DNA of 14,037 bases, taken from positions 1 through 14,037 of the forward strand of contig CAJKOJ010000050.1 of assembly GCA_905201505.1 (NCBI GenBank). The letters run 5' to 3'. Below, one piece after another: positions 1 to 6,611 of this stretch. Below the pieces are notes generated by a model, which worked only from the letters and a program-made list of their open reading frames with translations, searched no databases and was not told the DNA's origin. This DNA is from an uncultured Eubacteriales bacterium. GTDB lineage: Bacteria; Bacillota; Clostridia; Lachnospirales; CAG-274. The translations under genes were made by a program, and so were the position numbers. The stretch's first letter is position 1. Every line of letters begins with the position of its first letter.

Positions 1-36
1 TATTACATAAATTTTTTATATCTATTATTACTACCA

Positions 37-501
37 TTATAACCTTTTTCCGTTAAGTACAGCCTCTAAAAGTTTATCCCCATTATAACTTAATTTAAGT
101 GAAAAAAACTCTGCTCCTTCTTTTATAAGCCTCAAAAAAATTTTATCGCCCTCCCAGAGAGTTAGATCATTTAACTTATTTATATCAACCCATTCGAGTT
201 TTCCTTCATCACATTCAATAAGTTTTCCTCGGTATTTATCAGCTGTATACAGACACATAAACTCTGTTTCATAATTATCTAAAATAAAAGTAACTATTCC
301 CCTGAACTTATAACTTTCAAGTTCTAATCCTGTTTCCTCTTTAACTTCTCTCAAAAGACAATCCTCAGGACTTTCACCTTCTTCAAAATGTCCTCCAACG
401 CCAATCCACTTATCTTTATTTATATCATTTTTTTTGGATATACGATGAAGCATAAGATACTTATTGTTGTTTTCTATATAACAAAGAGTTGTCATTTTCA
501 T
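37..501 (-). CDS. Nudix (MutT-type) hydrolase
   Basis: This is a Nudix-family hydrolase, probably cleaving a nucleoside diphosphate linked to another moiety (8-oxo-dGTP-type or ADP-sugar-type substrates; the exact one cannot be read from sequence). The complete Nudix box is visible: G-x5-E-x7-R-E-V-K-E-E-T-G-L, residues 37-59 when counted from the chosen ATG, with the metal-binding REVKEE core intact. The length of 154 residues is normal for the family. The open frame extends upstream to a GTG at 510, but that GTG is part of the Shine-Dalgarno AAGAGGTG (508-515). The ATG at 501 lies 6 nt beyond that site, so it is the better start. A second ATG at 495 would be only 12 nt from the site. The gene diverges from the DUF4190-type gene, with about 85 bp between starts. 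A minus-strand TATAAT lies at 543-548. Family call is firm; substrate is unknown. Confidence 0.93.
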   Translation of the reverse strand: MKMTTLCYIENNNKYLMLHRISKKNDINKDKWIGVGGHFEEGESPEDCLLREVKEETGLELESYKFRGIVTFILDNYETEFMCLYTADKYRGKLIECDEGKLEWVDINKLNDLTLWEGDKIFLRLIKEGAEFFSLKLSYNGDKLLEAVLNGKRL

Positions 502-531
502 CAGTTTCACCTCTTAATACTTTCTTAATCT

Positions 532-562
532 TTGAATATTGAATTATATTTCCAAATATGCT
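532..562 (+). promoter_or_regulatory. Weak candidate promoter for the DUF4190-type gene
   Basis: TTGAAT (532-537) and TATGCT (557-562) resemble -35 and -10 boxes, but the spacer is 19 bp, longer than optimal. The start codon follows 23 bp after the -10 box. The call rests on position and weak matches only. Confidence 0.25.
543..548 (-). promoter_or_regulatory. Candidate -10 box for the Nudix gene
   Basis: A minus-strand TATAAT lies about 42 bp upstream of the ATG at 501. No good -35 hexamer is visible at 17 bp; the best at that distance is GTTAAT. It sits only 8 bp from the TATGCT on the other strand, so the two divergent genes may share a compact promoter region. Confidence 0.3.
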
Positions 563-585
563 ATTATTAACAGGGAGGTGTTTTT

Positions 586-1011
586 ATGTCAGAAGATTTT
601 GAAAATAAAACAGATAATACACAAAGCAAAAACACAGATGAGGTTGTAGATGATATCCCTGAAAATGTCAAAAATGTAAACGAAGATAATATGACACACG
701 CTTCTGTTCACATTGAAACTGCTTCTTCAGAAAGCTCATTAATGAGTATTATTTCTCTGGCACTTGGAATATTTTCAGTTATATGCTGCTGCACATTTGT
801 CCCTTCAGGTATTTCTGCTGTAATAGGACTTGTACTTGGCATTATTTCTATTAGAGGGGAATCCGGCAACAAAAATTTTGCTATTATAGGCATAATACTC
901 TGTTCAATAGGTCTTGCTATTTTCCTTATCTACTGGGCTGTTTTTATTATAGCAGGAAGTGCAGGTGCAATTTTTGAAATACCTGCTACAATGCACTCAA
1001 TGACGATGTAA
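586..1011 (+). CDS. Small DUF4190-type membrane protein
   Basis: A 141-residue membrane protein of unknown function. Residues 1-50 are polar and acidic, rich in D, E and N, and likely cytoplasmic. They precede two hydrophobic segments (about 53-72 and 73-90) separated by a CCC stretch and FVPSG, then the loop RGESGNKN, then a third long hydrophobic segment (about 98-124). This layout, Gly-rich helices with a short charged loop, is that of DUF4190 proteins. The start is well supported: AGGGAGGTG at 572-580 lies 5 nt before the ATG. The stop lies inside the 3' end of the convergent DUF2752-type gene, a 26-bp overlap. The hairpin at 1053-1082 would end this transcript. DUF4190 and DUF2752 proteins are often neighbours, which hints at a shared membrane role; that link is inference. 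Confidence 0.8.
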   Translation: MSEDFENKTDNTQSKNTDEVVDDIPENVKNVNEDNMTHASVHIETASSESSLMSIISLALGIFSVICCCTFVPSGISAVIGLVLGIISIRGESGNKNFAIIGIILCSIGLAIFLIYWAVFIIAGSAGAIFEIPATMHSMTM

Positions 1012-1351
1012 AATTTCTTAATATATAATAAGCAAATAATATTATTATAAACACTACCCAAAACATAAGTTTTTTGGGTAGTATTTTTATATTAAATAAC
1101 CTTTCTGATACTGCTGCTGCTAAAATAAAAAACAAACACACAACTCCCGGATTATATTTAAAGGCTGTCCATAACCTAAAATGGAGCAATGAATACACAG
1201 CCCTTGTTCCCCCGCACCCGGGGCAATAATACCCCGTCATTTTGTAAAAATAACATTCAGGCAAAAAACCTACCCAAAAGTCCCAAGTAACTCTTAACAA
1301 AACAGCACACAATAATAACGCAGCTGTAAATATTAAATATTTTCTTTTCAT
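986..1351 (-). CDS. DUF2752 membrane protein
   Basis: A 121-residue integral membrane protein. A hydrophobic segment at residues 5-20 is followed by the signature CPGCGGTR (residues 43-50) that defines DUF2752. Two more hydrophobic stretches follow (about 70-84 and 93-111). The two cysteines in CPGC suggest a metal- or redox-active site, but no function is established for the family. It is the last gene of the bofA-rhomboid-UDG operon: its ATG overlaps the UDG stop codon as ATGA (1348-1351), typical of translational coupling. Its last residues are encoded opposite the end of the DUF4190-type gene. Codons for the stretch PKKLMFWVV (about residues 91-99) coincide with a plus-strand terminator hairpin. 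Length and motif are normal for the family. Confidence 0.88.
   Translation of the reverse strand: MKRKYLIFTAALLLCAVLLRVTWDFWVGFLPECYFYKMTGYYCPGCGGTRAVYSLLHFRLWTAFKYNPGVVCLFFILAAAVSERLFNIKILPKKLMFWVVFIIILFAYYILRNFTSSLSAL
1053..1088 (+). terminator. Intrinsic terminator of the DUF4190-type gene, inside DUF2752
   Basis: ACTACCCAAAA (1053-1063) pairs perfectly with TTTTGGGTAGT (1072-1082) around an 8-nt loop, followed by ATTTTT. The T-run lies on the plus-strand side, so it mainly serves the plus-strand gene ending at 1011. The whole element lies within the coding sequence of the opposing DUF2752 gene. On the minus strand the hairpin is followed by a poorer tract (GTTTATAATA). Confidence 0.75.
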
Positions 1352-1905
1352 AATATTTCCCTTAATTTATGCAAATCTTCAATATATACCGGACCTTTAG
1401 CCCTGTCATATATAACTGAAGCCGGGTGATACAACGGAAAAATTCTTTTTCCGTTTTTCTCTGTCAGCTTACCGTGATAATCACCTATTAAAGCCTTTTG
1501 ATCCATAAGCACATTTTTTAATGCAAAATTACCCAGTGTTACAATAAGCTTTGGATTAACAAGCTCTATTTCCCTGTGCAATAATGGAACAAAGAATTCC
1601 AGTTCCTCCTTATTTGGCGGTCTGTTCACAGGCTTCTGTGTTTTGGGACTTAATTTATATGGCCTTAACTTAACTACATTTGAAATATATAAATCTTCCC
1701 TGTCAAGTCCAACAATCTCAAGAAACTCATCAAGATTCTTTCCTGCCTTTCCAACAAAAGGTTTTCCTTGCTTTTCCTCTTCACCGCCCGGAGCCTCTCC
1801 TATCAACATTATTTCAGCATTTATTTTTCCATTTCCAAATATTATTCTTCTATCACCAAATACAGCTCTGCTCTCTTTCTCCATTTGTTCATTAAATGCC
1901 TTCAT
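1348..1905 (-). CDS. Uracil-DNA glycosylase, family 4-like, cysteine-free
   Basis: Probable uracil-DNA glycosylase that removes deaminated cytosine (uracil) from DNA to start base excision repair. Motif 1 is GEAPGGEEEKQGKPFVG (residues 36-52) and the second active-site motif is LYHPAS (158-163). YISNVVKLRP (73-82) and LIVTLGNFAL (120-129) also fit the UDG superfamily, and the 185-residue length suits family 4. Classical family 4 enzymes hold a 4Fe-4S cluster through four cysteines: CxxC near the N-terminus, KCRP, and one about 16 residues later. This protein has no cysteine at all: KCRP is KLRP and the N-terminal CxxC is missing. The start at 1905 overlaps the rhomboid stop by 14 nt, with AAAGGGAG upstream inside the rhomboid gene. 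It shares the operon with bofA, rhomboid and DUF2752. Superfamily is firm; subfamily is less certain. Confidence 0.88.
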   Translation of the reverse strand: MKAFNEQMEKESRAVFGDRRIIFGNGKINAEIMLIGEAPGGEEEKQGKPFVGKAGKNLDEFLEIVGLDREDLYISNVVKLRPYKLSPKTQKPVNRPPNKEELEFFVPLLHREIELVNPKLIVTLGNFALKNVLMDQKALIGDYHGKLTEKNGKRIFPLYHPASVIYDRAKGPVYIEDLHKLREIL

Positions 1906-2953
1906 TTTTTTCTCCCTTTAACATAAGCATACTGACAACAATACCTGAAATAAATCCTCCTATATGTCCCCAGTTATCAACGTCTGCAAACAAAAATCCG
2001 CTGAATATACCCATAATAGCAAAAACTATTACAAAATACGTATCAAATCCTTCAACAGAACGATTTTTCACTTTAGTGTAAATTAATATACCTGCCATAA
2101 GTCCAAATATTGCACCTGAGGCACCTACAGCCATATTTCCATTAAATAAACTACTTGACATACCTGCACATATACCTGACGCAAAATACAAAATCAGCAT
2201 TTTCTTCTTTCCATAGTACTTTTCTATTCTACTGCCAAGTATATATAATGACAGTGCATTTCCCAAATAGTGTGTAATGTTACCATGTATAAACATATAT
2301 GTTATAAGCCTGTACAATTGTCCTGAAAATACAGCTTCTTTATAAACAGAACCATACGCAATAATATTATCTCTGCCATTATAAAGAGAAAACAATTCAA
2401 TTACACCATTTATTATAATTAAAGCAAGAGTTAAAATTATATTATTGCTTTTTATTAAACTTTTTCTTTTTTCATCACTCTTTTGCTGCAAAACACTCAG
2501 GTCTTGTGCTGTTGTATAACTGCCGTCATGAAATGAATTTTTAATCAGACTATCAATTCCCATAACTTTGTCAGGCTGTTTACCATTTACAATCATTTTG
2601 TTTTCAGATATATCCACAGTCCATCTTACATCTACAAGACTGTCCTGAAAATCTTCAACATCATTATCTGTAAATTTAATTAATTCTTCGTCTGGATTTT
2701 CACTTACAAATACTCCAATTACTACAGCTTTTTTCAGCTGTTCAAAGAAACTCAGAACATCGTTATAAAATCCCATATAGTCATACTTTTTATCAGCATT
2801 TATTATAACAACACAATACGCAACACTACCGGCCTGCTTTATTAACCCTAAATGCTCTGTATTTTCCCCAATATTTTTGCTGTCATAAAAATTTGCTATA
2901 GGTCTGTATTCGGCTTCCAGCAAATTTTCCGTTAAATTCTTTATAAATGACAT
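1892..2953 (-). CDS. Rhomboid intramembrane serine protease with N-terminal domain
   Basis: A 353-residue rhomboid-family protease, which cleaves transmembrane substrates within the membrane. The catalytic serine is S279 in GASG (277-280) and the histidine of the dyad is H330 in NWGHIGG. HGNITHYLGN (223-232) supplies the conserved HxxxN of the second core helix. Membrane segments run from about 170 to 345. Residues 1-165 form a soluble extension without membrane segments, which I do not recognise beyond its general resemblance in layout to GluP/YqgP-type rhomboids (N-terminal domain first). No C-terminal TPR is present. The ATG at 2953 has AAAGGA about 10 nt upstream, a slightly long spacing. 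It lies 16 nt downstream of bofA and overlaps the UDG gene by 14 nt, so it is part of one operon. Catalytic residues are complete, so the enzyme should be active. Confidence 0.93.
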   Translation of the reverse strand: MSFIKNLTENLLEAEYRPIANFYDSKNIGENTEHLGLIKQAGSVAYCVVIINADKKYDYMGFYNDVLSFFEQLKKAVVIGVFVSENPDEELIKFTDNDVEDFQDSLVDVRWTVDISENKMIVNGKQPDKVMGIDSLIKNSFHDGSYTTAQDLSVLQQKSDEKRKSLIKSNNIILTLALIIINGVIELFSLYNGRDNIIAYGSVYKEAVFSGQLYRLITYMFIHGNITHYLGNALSLYILGSRIEKYYGKKKMLILYFASGICAGMSSSLFNGNMAVGASGAIFGLMAGILIYTKVKNRSVEGFDTYFVIVFAIMGIFSGFLFADVDNWGHIGGFISGIVVSMLMLKGEKNEGI

Positions 2954-2969
2954 CTTTTGTCTATCCTTT

Positions 2970-3239
2970 CTAAATCATATACAGCATTAAATACATAAGT
3001 CCAATTCCAGGTACCCCCAGTACAGAAGATACTAACACTGTAAAAATATTTATTCCCAAGCATAGGTTAAACTTATATACTATACAGTTAATAATAAAAA
3101 TAAAAGAAACTCCCATTACCCCCTGCAAAGATAATCTGCCCAAAATTTCAATATGCTTCATAAAAAACAGACATAATATAAATAGTACAATTGCATAAAC
3201 TGCCCAGCTAAACAACTGTGTTGAAATAACTTCACTCAT
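2970..3239 (-). CDS. bofA: BofA family protein (pro-sigma-K processing inhibitor-like)
   Basis: An 89-residue membrane protein with the BofA layout: hydrophobic N-terminal segments (about 10-27 and 39-57), the conserved asparagine N51, then GINIFTVLVSSVLGVPGIG (62-80) and a hydrophobic C-terminus. B. subtilis BofA is 87 residues and has the equivalent GIxxPINxxTxxISGxLGIPGI region. In B. subtilis BofA inhibits the intramembrane metalloprotease SpoIVFB in the forespore outer membrane, delaying sigma-K activation during sporulation; this gene suggests the host forms spores or descends from spore formers. The start has an excellent site: GAGGTG 5 nt before the ATG. It is the first gene of the operon with the rhomboid protease, UDG and DUF2752. 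A TATAAT within a short palindrome lies just upstream. Confidence 0.83.
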   Translation of the reverse strand: MSEVISTQLFSWAVYAIVLFILCLFFMKHIEILGRLSLQGVMGVSFIFIINCIVYKFNLCLGINIFTVLVSSVLGVPGIGLMYLMLYMI

Positions 3240-3247
3240 AAACTCAC

Positions 3248-3266
3248 CTCAATAAATTATATTGAG
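3248..3266. repeat. Perfect palindrome over the bofA -10 box and ribosome binding site
   Basis: CTCAATA (3248-3254) and TATTGAG (3260-3266) are perfect 7-bp inverted repeats around AATTA. One arm includes the GAG of the bofA Shine-Dalgarno; the centre contains the candidate -10 box. It could be an operator or, if transcription starts further upstream, a hairpin covering the ribosome binding site. It is short and AT-rich, so it may be chance. Confidence 0.35.
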
Positions 3267-3286
3267 AAAAGCATTCAAGTATTCAA
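3256..3286 (-). promoter_or_regulatory. Candidate promoter of the bofA operon
   Basis: A minus-strand TATAAT (3256-3261) has TTGAAT at 3281-3286 (19-bp spacer); a nearer TTGAAT at 3273-3278 is too close. Read as a sporulation sigma-E promoter, GAATACT followed after 14 nt by AATATAAT matches most of the KMATATT and CATACAHT boxes. B. subtilis bofA is sporulation-controlled, so this reading is attractive but unproven. Confidence 0.35.
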
Positions 3287-3334
3287 ATTTTAAACTTTTC
3301 ATCGTTATTACGTAATTTAATTAATAACAAAATA

Positions 3335-4018
3335 CTATATTCTTACCTCAACATTTTTGCCTCTGAGAACAATTTCATCTTTTTTTACAATACAATCATA
3401 AGCAAGAACACTTACGCCTTTTTTACTTACCTCTTTTAGCTTCTCTGCAAAAGCCTTATGGTTTATTTCATTTGGAACAAAATATTCTACATCGCTCATC
3501 TGTACAACAAATATTACATAAGCCTTATATCCTTCATCAATAGCTTTTCCAAGTTCCTCAAGATGTTTTATTGCTCTTTCACTGGGAGCATCAGGAAAAC
3601 TTACAATATTATTGCTTTCAAGGGTCACACCTTTGACCTCAATAAAAGACTTTTCTTTCCCTCTTTCCATATAAAAGTCAAAACGGGAATTTCCATATTT
3701 GCATTCACGTTTTAAAAACGTCACATTATTAAATATAACACCGTTTAAAATTGCTTCTTCAACAACTTTATTAGGTGCCTGTGAATCCATATTAATAAGT
3801 CTGCCGCCCTTATCAACAGTCACAAGAGAAAATTTTGTCTTTCTTTCAGGATTTTCACTTGGTTCAAGATAAACCCTTGCATTTTCAGTAAGCAGTTCCC
3901 TGCACCTGCCTGTATTTTTAACATGACACACTTCACATTTGCCATTTATCTCAACCTGTGCTATAAATCTGTTATCACGCTTTATAAAATAACCCTCTGT
4001 AATATTATTATATTTCAT
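3335..4018 (-). CDS. sfsA: SfsA family DNA/RNA nuclease
   Basis: A 227-residue SfsA protein. Named in E. coli for sugar fermentation stimulation, the family is now regarded as nucleic-acid-binding with a nuclease-like fold. Family landmarks are all present: FIKRDNRFIA (11-20), HVKNTGRCREL (32-42), RKTKFSLV (59-66), the PD-(D/E)XK-like pair SRFDF (D114) and IEVKGVTL (E127, K129), then FPDAPSERAIKHLEEL (141-156). NTGRM, usual in the family, is NTGRC here. The length is normal. The ATG lies 1 nt after the proA stop codon, and no strong separate Shine-Dalgarno is seen, so translation probably depends on coupling to proA. It is the last gene of the transporter-proB-fthC-proA-sfsA operon; no metabolic link to proline is known. 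No convincing terminator follows, only an AT-only inverted repeat at 3304-3328. Confidence 0.95.
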   Translation of the reverse strand: MKYNNITEGYFIKRDNRFIAQVEINGKCEVCHVKNTGRCRELLTENARVYLEPSENPERKTKFSLVTVDKGGRLINMDSQAPNKVVEEAILNGVIFNNVTFLKRECKYGNSRFDFYMERGKEKSFIEVKGVTLESNNIVSFPDAPSERAIKHLEELGKAIDEGYKAYVIFVVQMSDVEYFVPNEINHKAFAEKLKEVSKKGVSVLAYDCIVKKDEIVLRGKNVEVRI

Positions 4019-4019
4019 A

Positions 4020-5267
4020 CTATTTTCTTATCTGTCCGTTTCCATATATCAAATATTTAGTAGTGGTCAACTCTTTTAGCCCCATAGGTCCTCTTGCATG
4101 AAGTTTTTGTGTACTAATGCCGATTTCAGCACCAAAACCAAATTCATTTCCGTCAGTAAATCTCGTAGACGCATTTACGTAAACTGCTGCTGAATCAATT
4201 TCCTGTAAAAATCTTTGCGTATTTGTATAACTCTCACTTACAATACACTCAGAATGACCGGTAGAATATTTTGCAATGTGCTCAATAGCTTCATCAATAT
4301 TTTCAACTACTTTTACAGCTAAAATATAGTCAAGGTATTCTGTAGCCCAATCCTCATCCTTAGCTTCCGCTACATCATTGACAATGGATTTAACTGCTTT
4401 ATCCCCTCTTATTTCCACATTCTTTTCTTTTAATGCCTTTATAGCAGCAGGTAAAAATTCTTTTGCAATATTCTTATGTACAAGCATTGTCTCTGCTGCA
4501 TTGCATACCCCTGGTCTCTGTGCCTTTGCATTTACAATAATATTTACTGCTTTTTCAATATCGGCACTCTCATCTACAAATACGTGACAGTTTCCAACAC
4601 CTGTTTCAATAACTGGTACTGTGGAATTCTGCACTACCGACTGTATAAGTCCTGCACCGCCTCTTGGAATAAGCACATCAATATATCCGTTCATTTTCAT
4701 CATAGCAGTTGCAGTCTCTCTTGATGTATCCTCTATAAGCTGCACAATATTTTCATCAACACCTATTTTATTAATAGCCTTTTTAAACACAGCTATGGTT
4801 GCCTTATTGGAGTTTATTGCCTCCTTGCCCCCTCTTAATATTACAGCACTGCCTGCCTTTAAACACAAACCAAAGGCATCAGATGTAACATTAGGTCTTG
4901 CTTCATAAATTATACCTATTACTCCCATAGGTACTCTTTTCTGTCCTACTGTAAGACCATTTGGCAACGTTTTCATATTTATGACTTCACCAATAGGGTC
5001 AGGTAGCTTTGCAATCTGCTCAAGCCCCTCAGCCATAGAATAAATTCTTTCTTTATTTAATGCAAGTCTGTCCATAATAGATGGCTTTAAACCTGCTTTT
5101 TTACCGTTTTCAAGGTCAATTTCATTAGCTATTAATATTTCTTTATAGTTACTTTTTAAAGCATCAGCTGCATTTAATAAAACGTTGTTTTTTTCATCTG
5201 TTGTCAGTTTTGCCAATGCACGTTTTGCAATTCTTGCACTCTCGCCTATTTCAGTCAATGTTCTCAC
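4020..5267 (-). CDS. proA: Glutamate-5-semialdehyde dehydrogenase (gamma-glutamyl phosphate reductase)
   Basis: ProA reduces gamma-glutamyl phosphate with NADPH to glutamate 5-semialdehyde, the second step of proline synthesis, in the cytoplasm. The 415-residue length is typical. Family motifs include MGVIGIIYEARPNVTSD (114-130), LKAGSAVILRGGKEA (136-150), IPRGGAGLI (200-208) and the catalytic cysteine C255 in RPGVCNAAET (251-260). The start is a GTG at 5267, preceded by a perfect AGGAGG (5275-5280) with a 7-nt spacer, so it has the strongest ribosome binding site in the operon. It overlaps the end of the 5-formyltetrahydrofolate cyclo-ligase gene by 17 bp. ProB lies one gene upstream and sfsA follows after 1 nt. 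Together with ProB it makes the proline precursor; ProC must be encoded elsewhere. Confidence 0.98.
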   Translation of the reverse strand: MRTLTEIGESARIAKRALAKLTTDEKNNVLLNAADALKSNYKEILIANEIDLENGKKAGLKPSIMDRLALNKERIYSMAEGLEQIAKLPDPIGEVINMKTLPNGLTVGQKRVPMGVIGIIYEARPNVTSDAFGLCLKAGSAVILRGGKEAINSNKATIAVFKKAINKIGVDENIVQLIEDTSRETATAMMKMNGYIDVLIPRGGAGLIQSVVQNSTVPVIETGVGNCHVFVDESADIEKAVNIIVNAKAQRPGVCNAAETMLVHKNIAKEFLPAAIKALKEKNVEIRGDKAVKSIVNDVAEAKDEDWATEYLDYILAVKVVENIDEAIEHIAKYSTGHSECIVSESYTNTQRFLQEIDSAAVYVNASTRFTDGNEFGFGAEIGISTQKLHARGPMGLKELTTTKYLIYGNGQIRK

Positions 5268-5820
5268 TTTTATTCCTCCTTATAATTCTGCTTTCTGTCA
5301 CTATTACATCAGTTCTCCTGTCTGTTTCTTCCCTTGGTACAAAAGATGTAATTTGTTTTTCAAAACATACTCCTACAGCTGCCATACACTCATTTTCGTT
5401 TAAATATTTGTCATAATACCCACCGCCATAGCCAATTCTGTAAAATTCCTTATCAAATGCAAGACCGGGTACAATAATTAATGTATTTATATCTGATTTT
5501 ATTATATTATCCTTATTAAATTCAGGTTCAGGTATTCCTATTTTATTCACTTTAAGTTCCTCAATAGAATTTATTCTTATGAAAACCATTTCGTGGGCCT
5601 TATCTGTCATATATGGCACAGCAACTTTTTTCCCGTCACTAAGTGCATTATTTATTAATTTATATGTATTAATCTCGCTTCCATAGCTTACAAATGTAAA
5701 TATGCCTTTTGCCTTTTTATATAAATCTGTTTTAAAAAAATCAGAGGTTATATTTCCTCTGAGATTTTTTCTTATTTCTTTAAACTTTCTTCTTATTTCT
5801 TTTTTATCCAATATTTCCAC
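5251..5820 (-). CDS. 5-formyltetrahydrofolate cyclo-ligase
   Basis: The enzyme uses ATP to convert 5-formyltetrahydrofolate to 5,10-methenyltetrahydrofolate, recycling a folate storage form. The signature is strong: VPGLAFD (117-123) followed by RIGYGGGYYDKYL (128-140), with AVPYM (67-71), GIPEPE (95-100) and the C-terminal VPREETDRRTDVIVTE (161-176). The length of 189 residues is normal. The start is uncertain: GTG at 5820 gives the length above, but that GTG is part of AGGTGG (5817-5822), which lies 5 nt before a TTG at 5811. Starting there gives a protein beginning MDKKEIRRKF, which looks more family-like. It overlaps the 3' end of proB (17 or 8 bp) and the 5' end of proA (17 bp), placing a folate gene inside the proline pair. 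Confidence 0.95.
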   Translation of the reverse strand: MEILDKKEIRRKFKEIRKNLRGNITSDFFKTDLYKKAKGIFTFVSYGSEINTYKLINNALSDGKKVAVPYMTDKAHEMVFIRINSIEELKVNKIGIPEPEFNKDNIIKSDINTLIIVPGLAFDKEFYRIGYGGGYYDKYLNENECMAAVGVCFEKQITSFVPREETDRRTDVIVTESRIIRRNKSENID

Positions 5821-6610
5821 CTACAAAAAGAGTTCCTATTTTTTTACCGTCAAGTATATCATATACAACATCAGGATTATCCCCTGATGCTATAACCATA
5901 CTTACATTTCTTTTACTAAGAAAATCAGCTGCCTTTACTTTTGTTACCATACCGCCTGTACCAAGTGCAGATGCAGAACCTCCTGCCAAAGAATAAATTT
6001 CGTCGGTAATTTCAGGTACTGTATCAATTATTTCCGCATTTTTATTTTTATTTGGATCAGCAGTATACATACCGTCAATATCAGATAATATGATCAGTAA
6101 ATCACTTTTTATAAGTGCAGCAACATAAGAAGACAAAGTATCATTATCTGAAAATTCATTAAACTCATCTGTTGAAATAGTGTCATTTTCATTAACAATT
6201 GGTATTACATCCATTTCAAGAAGCCTGTTTATAGTATTGCTGGCATTTCTTTTCTTAATCTCAGCGTCAAATACCGGCTTTGTCAAAAGTACCTGTGCAA
6301 TTTTCTGATTATACTCACTAAAAAATTTTTCATACATCTGCATAAGCAATGCCTGCCCTACAGCAGATGCAGCCTGTTTACCTATTACATCTCTCGGCCT
6401 TTCTGAAAGTCCCAGCTTTTCAGCACCTATAGCTATTGCTCCTGATGACACTAGTACAACTTCTATACCTTTATTTGTAAGGTCAGTAAGCATTTTTGAA
6501 AGATTATCTATCTTCCTCAAATTAAATTTTCCATTAGGATATGTAAGAGAAGTAGTGCCTACCTTAACAACAATTCTTTTACAATCCTTTAATTTTACTC
6601 TGTACTCCAT
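5804..6610 (-). CDS. proB: Glutamate 5-kinase
   Basis: ProB phosphorylates glutamate to gamma-glutamyl phosphate with ATP, the first and usually proline-inhibited step of proline synthesis. Amino-acid kinase motifs are complete: IVVKVGTTSLT (13-23), VVLVSSGAIAIGAEKLG (51-67), VIPIVNENDTIST (135-147), SDNDTLS (154-160), LSDIDGMYTADP (175-186) and GTGGMVTKVKAA (207-218). At 268 residues it contains only the kinase domain; the C-terminal PUA domain found in E. coli ProB (about 367 residues) is absent, as in many shorter bacterial versions. The open frame extends to 6673, but the ATG at 6610 is chosen because AGGAG lies 7 nt upstream and the sequence before it has no family similarity. It begins 1 nt after the transporter stop, so translation is probably coupled. 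Confidence 0.97.
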   Translation of the reverse strand: MEYRVKLKDCKRIVVKVGTTSLTYPNGKFNLRKIDNLSKMLTDLTNKGIEVVLVSSGAIAIGAEKLGLSERPRDVIGKQAASAVGQALLMQMYEKFFSEYNQKIAQVLLTKPVFDAEIKKRNASNTINRLLEMDVIPIVNENDTISTDEFNEFSDNDTLSSYVAALIKSDLLIILSDIDGMYTADPNKNKNAEIIDTVPEITDEIYSLAGGSASALGTGGMVTKVKAADFLSKRNVSMVIASGDNPDVVYDILDGKKIGTLFVGGNIG

Positions 6611-6611
6611 T

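Noticed and set aside
1643..1921. Plus-strand open frames opposite the UDG gene
   Set aside because: They are antisense shadows of a well-conserved gene, without ribosome binding sites or domains.
3304..3328. GTTATTA/TAATAAC inverted repeat after sfsA as terminator
   Set aside because: The stem is only A/T pairs and no T-run follows on the minus strand.
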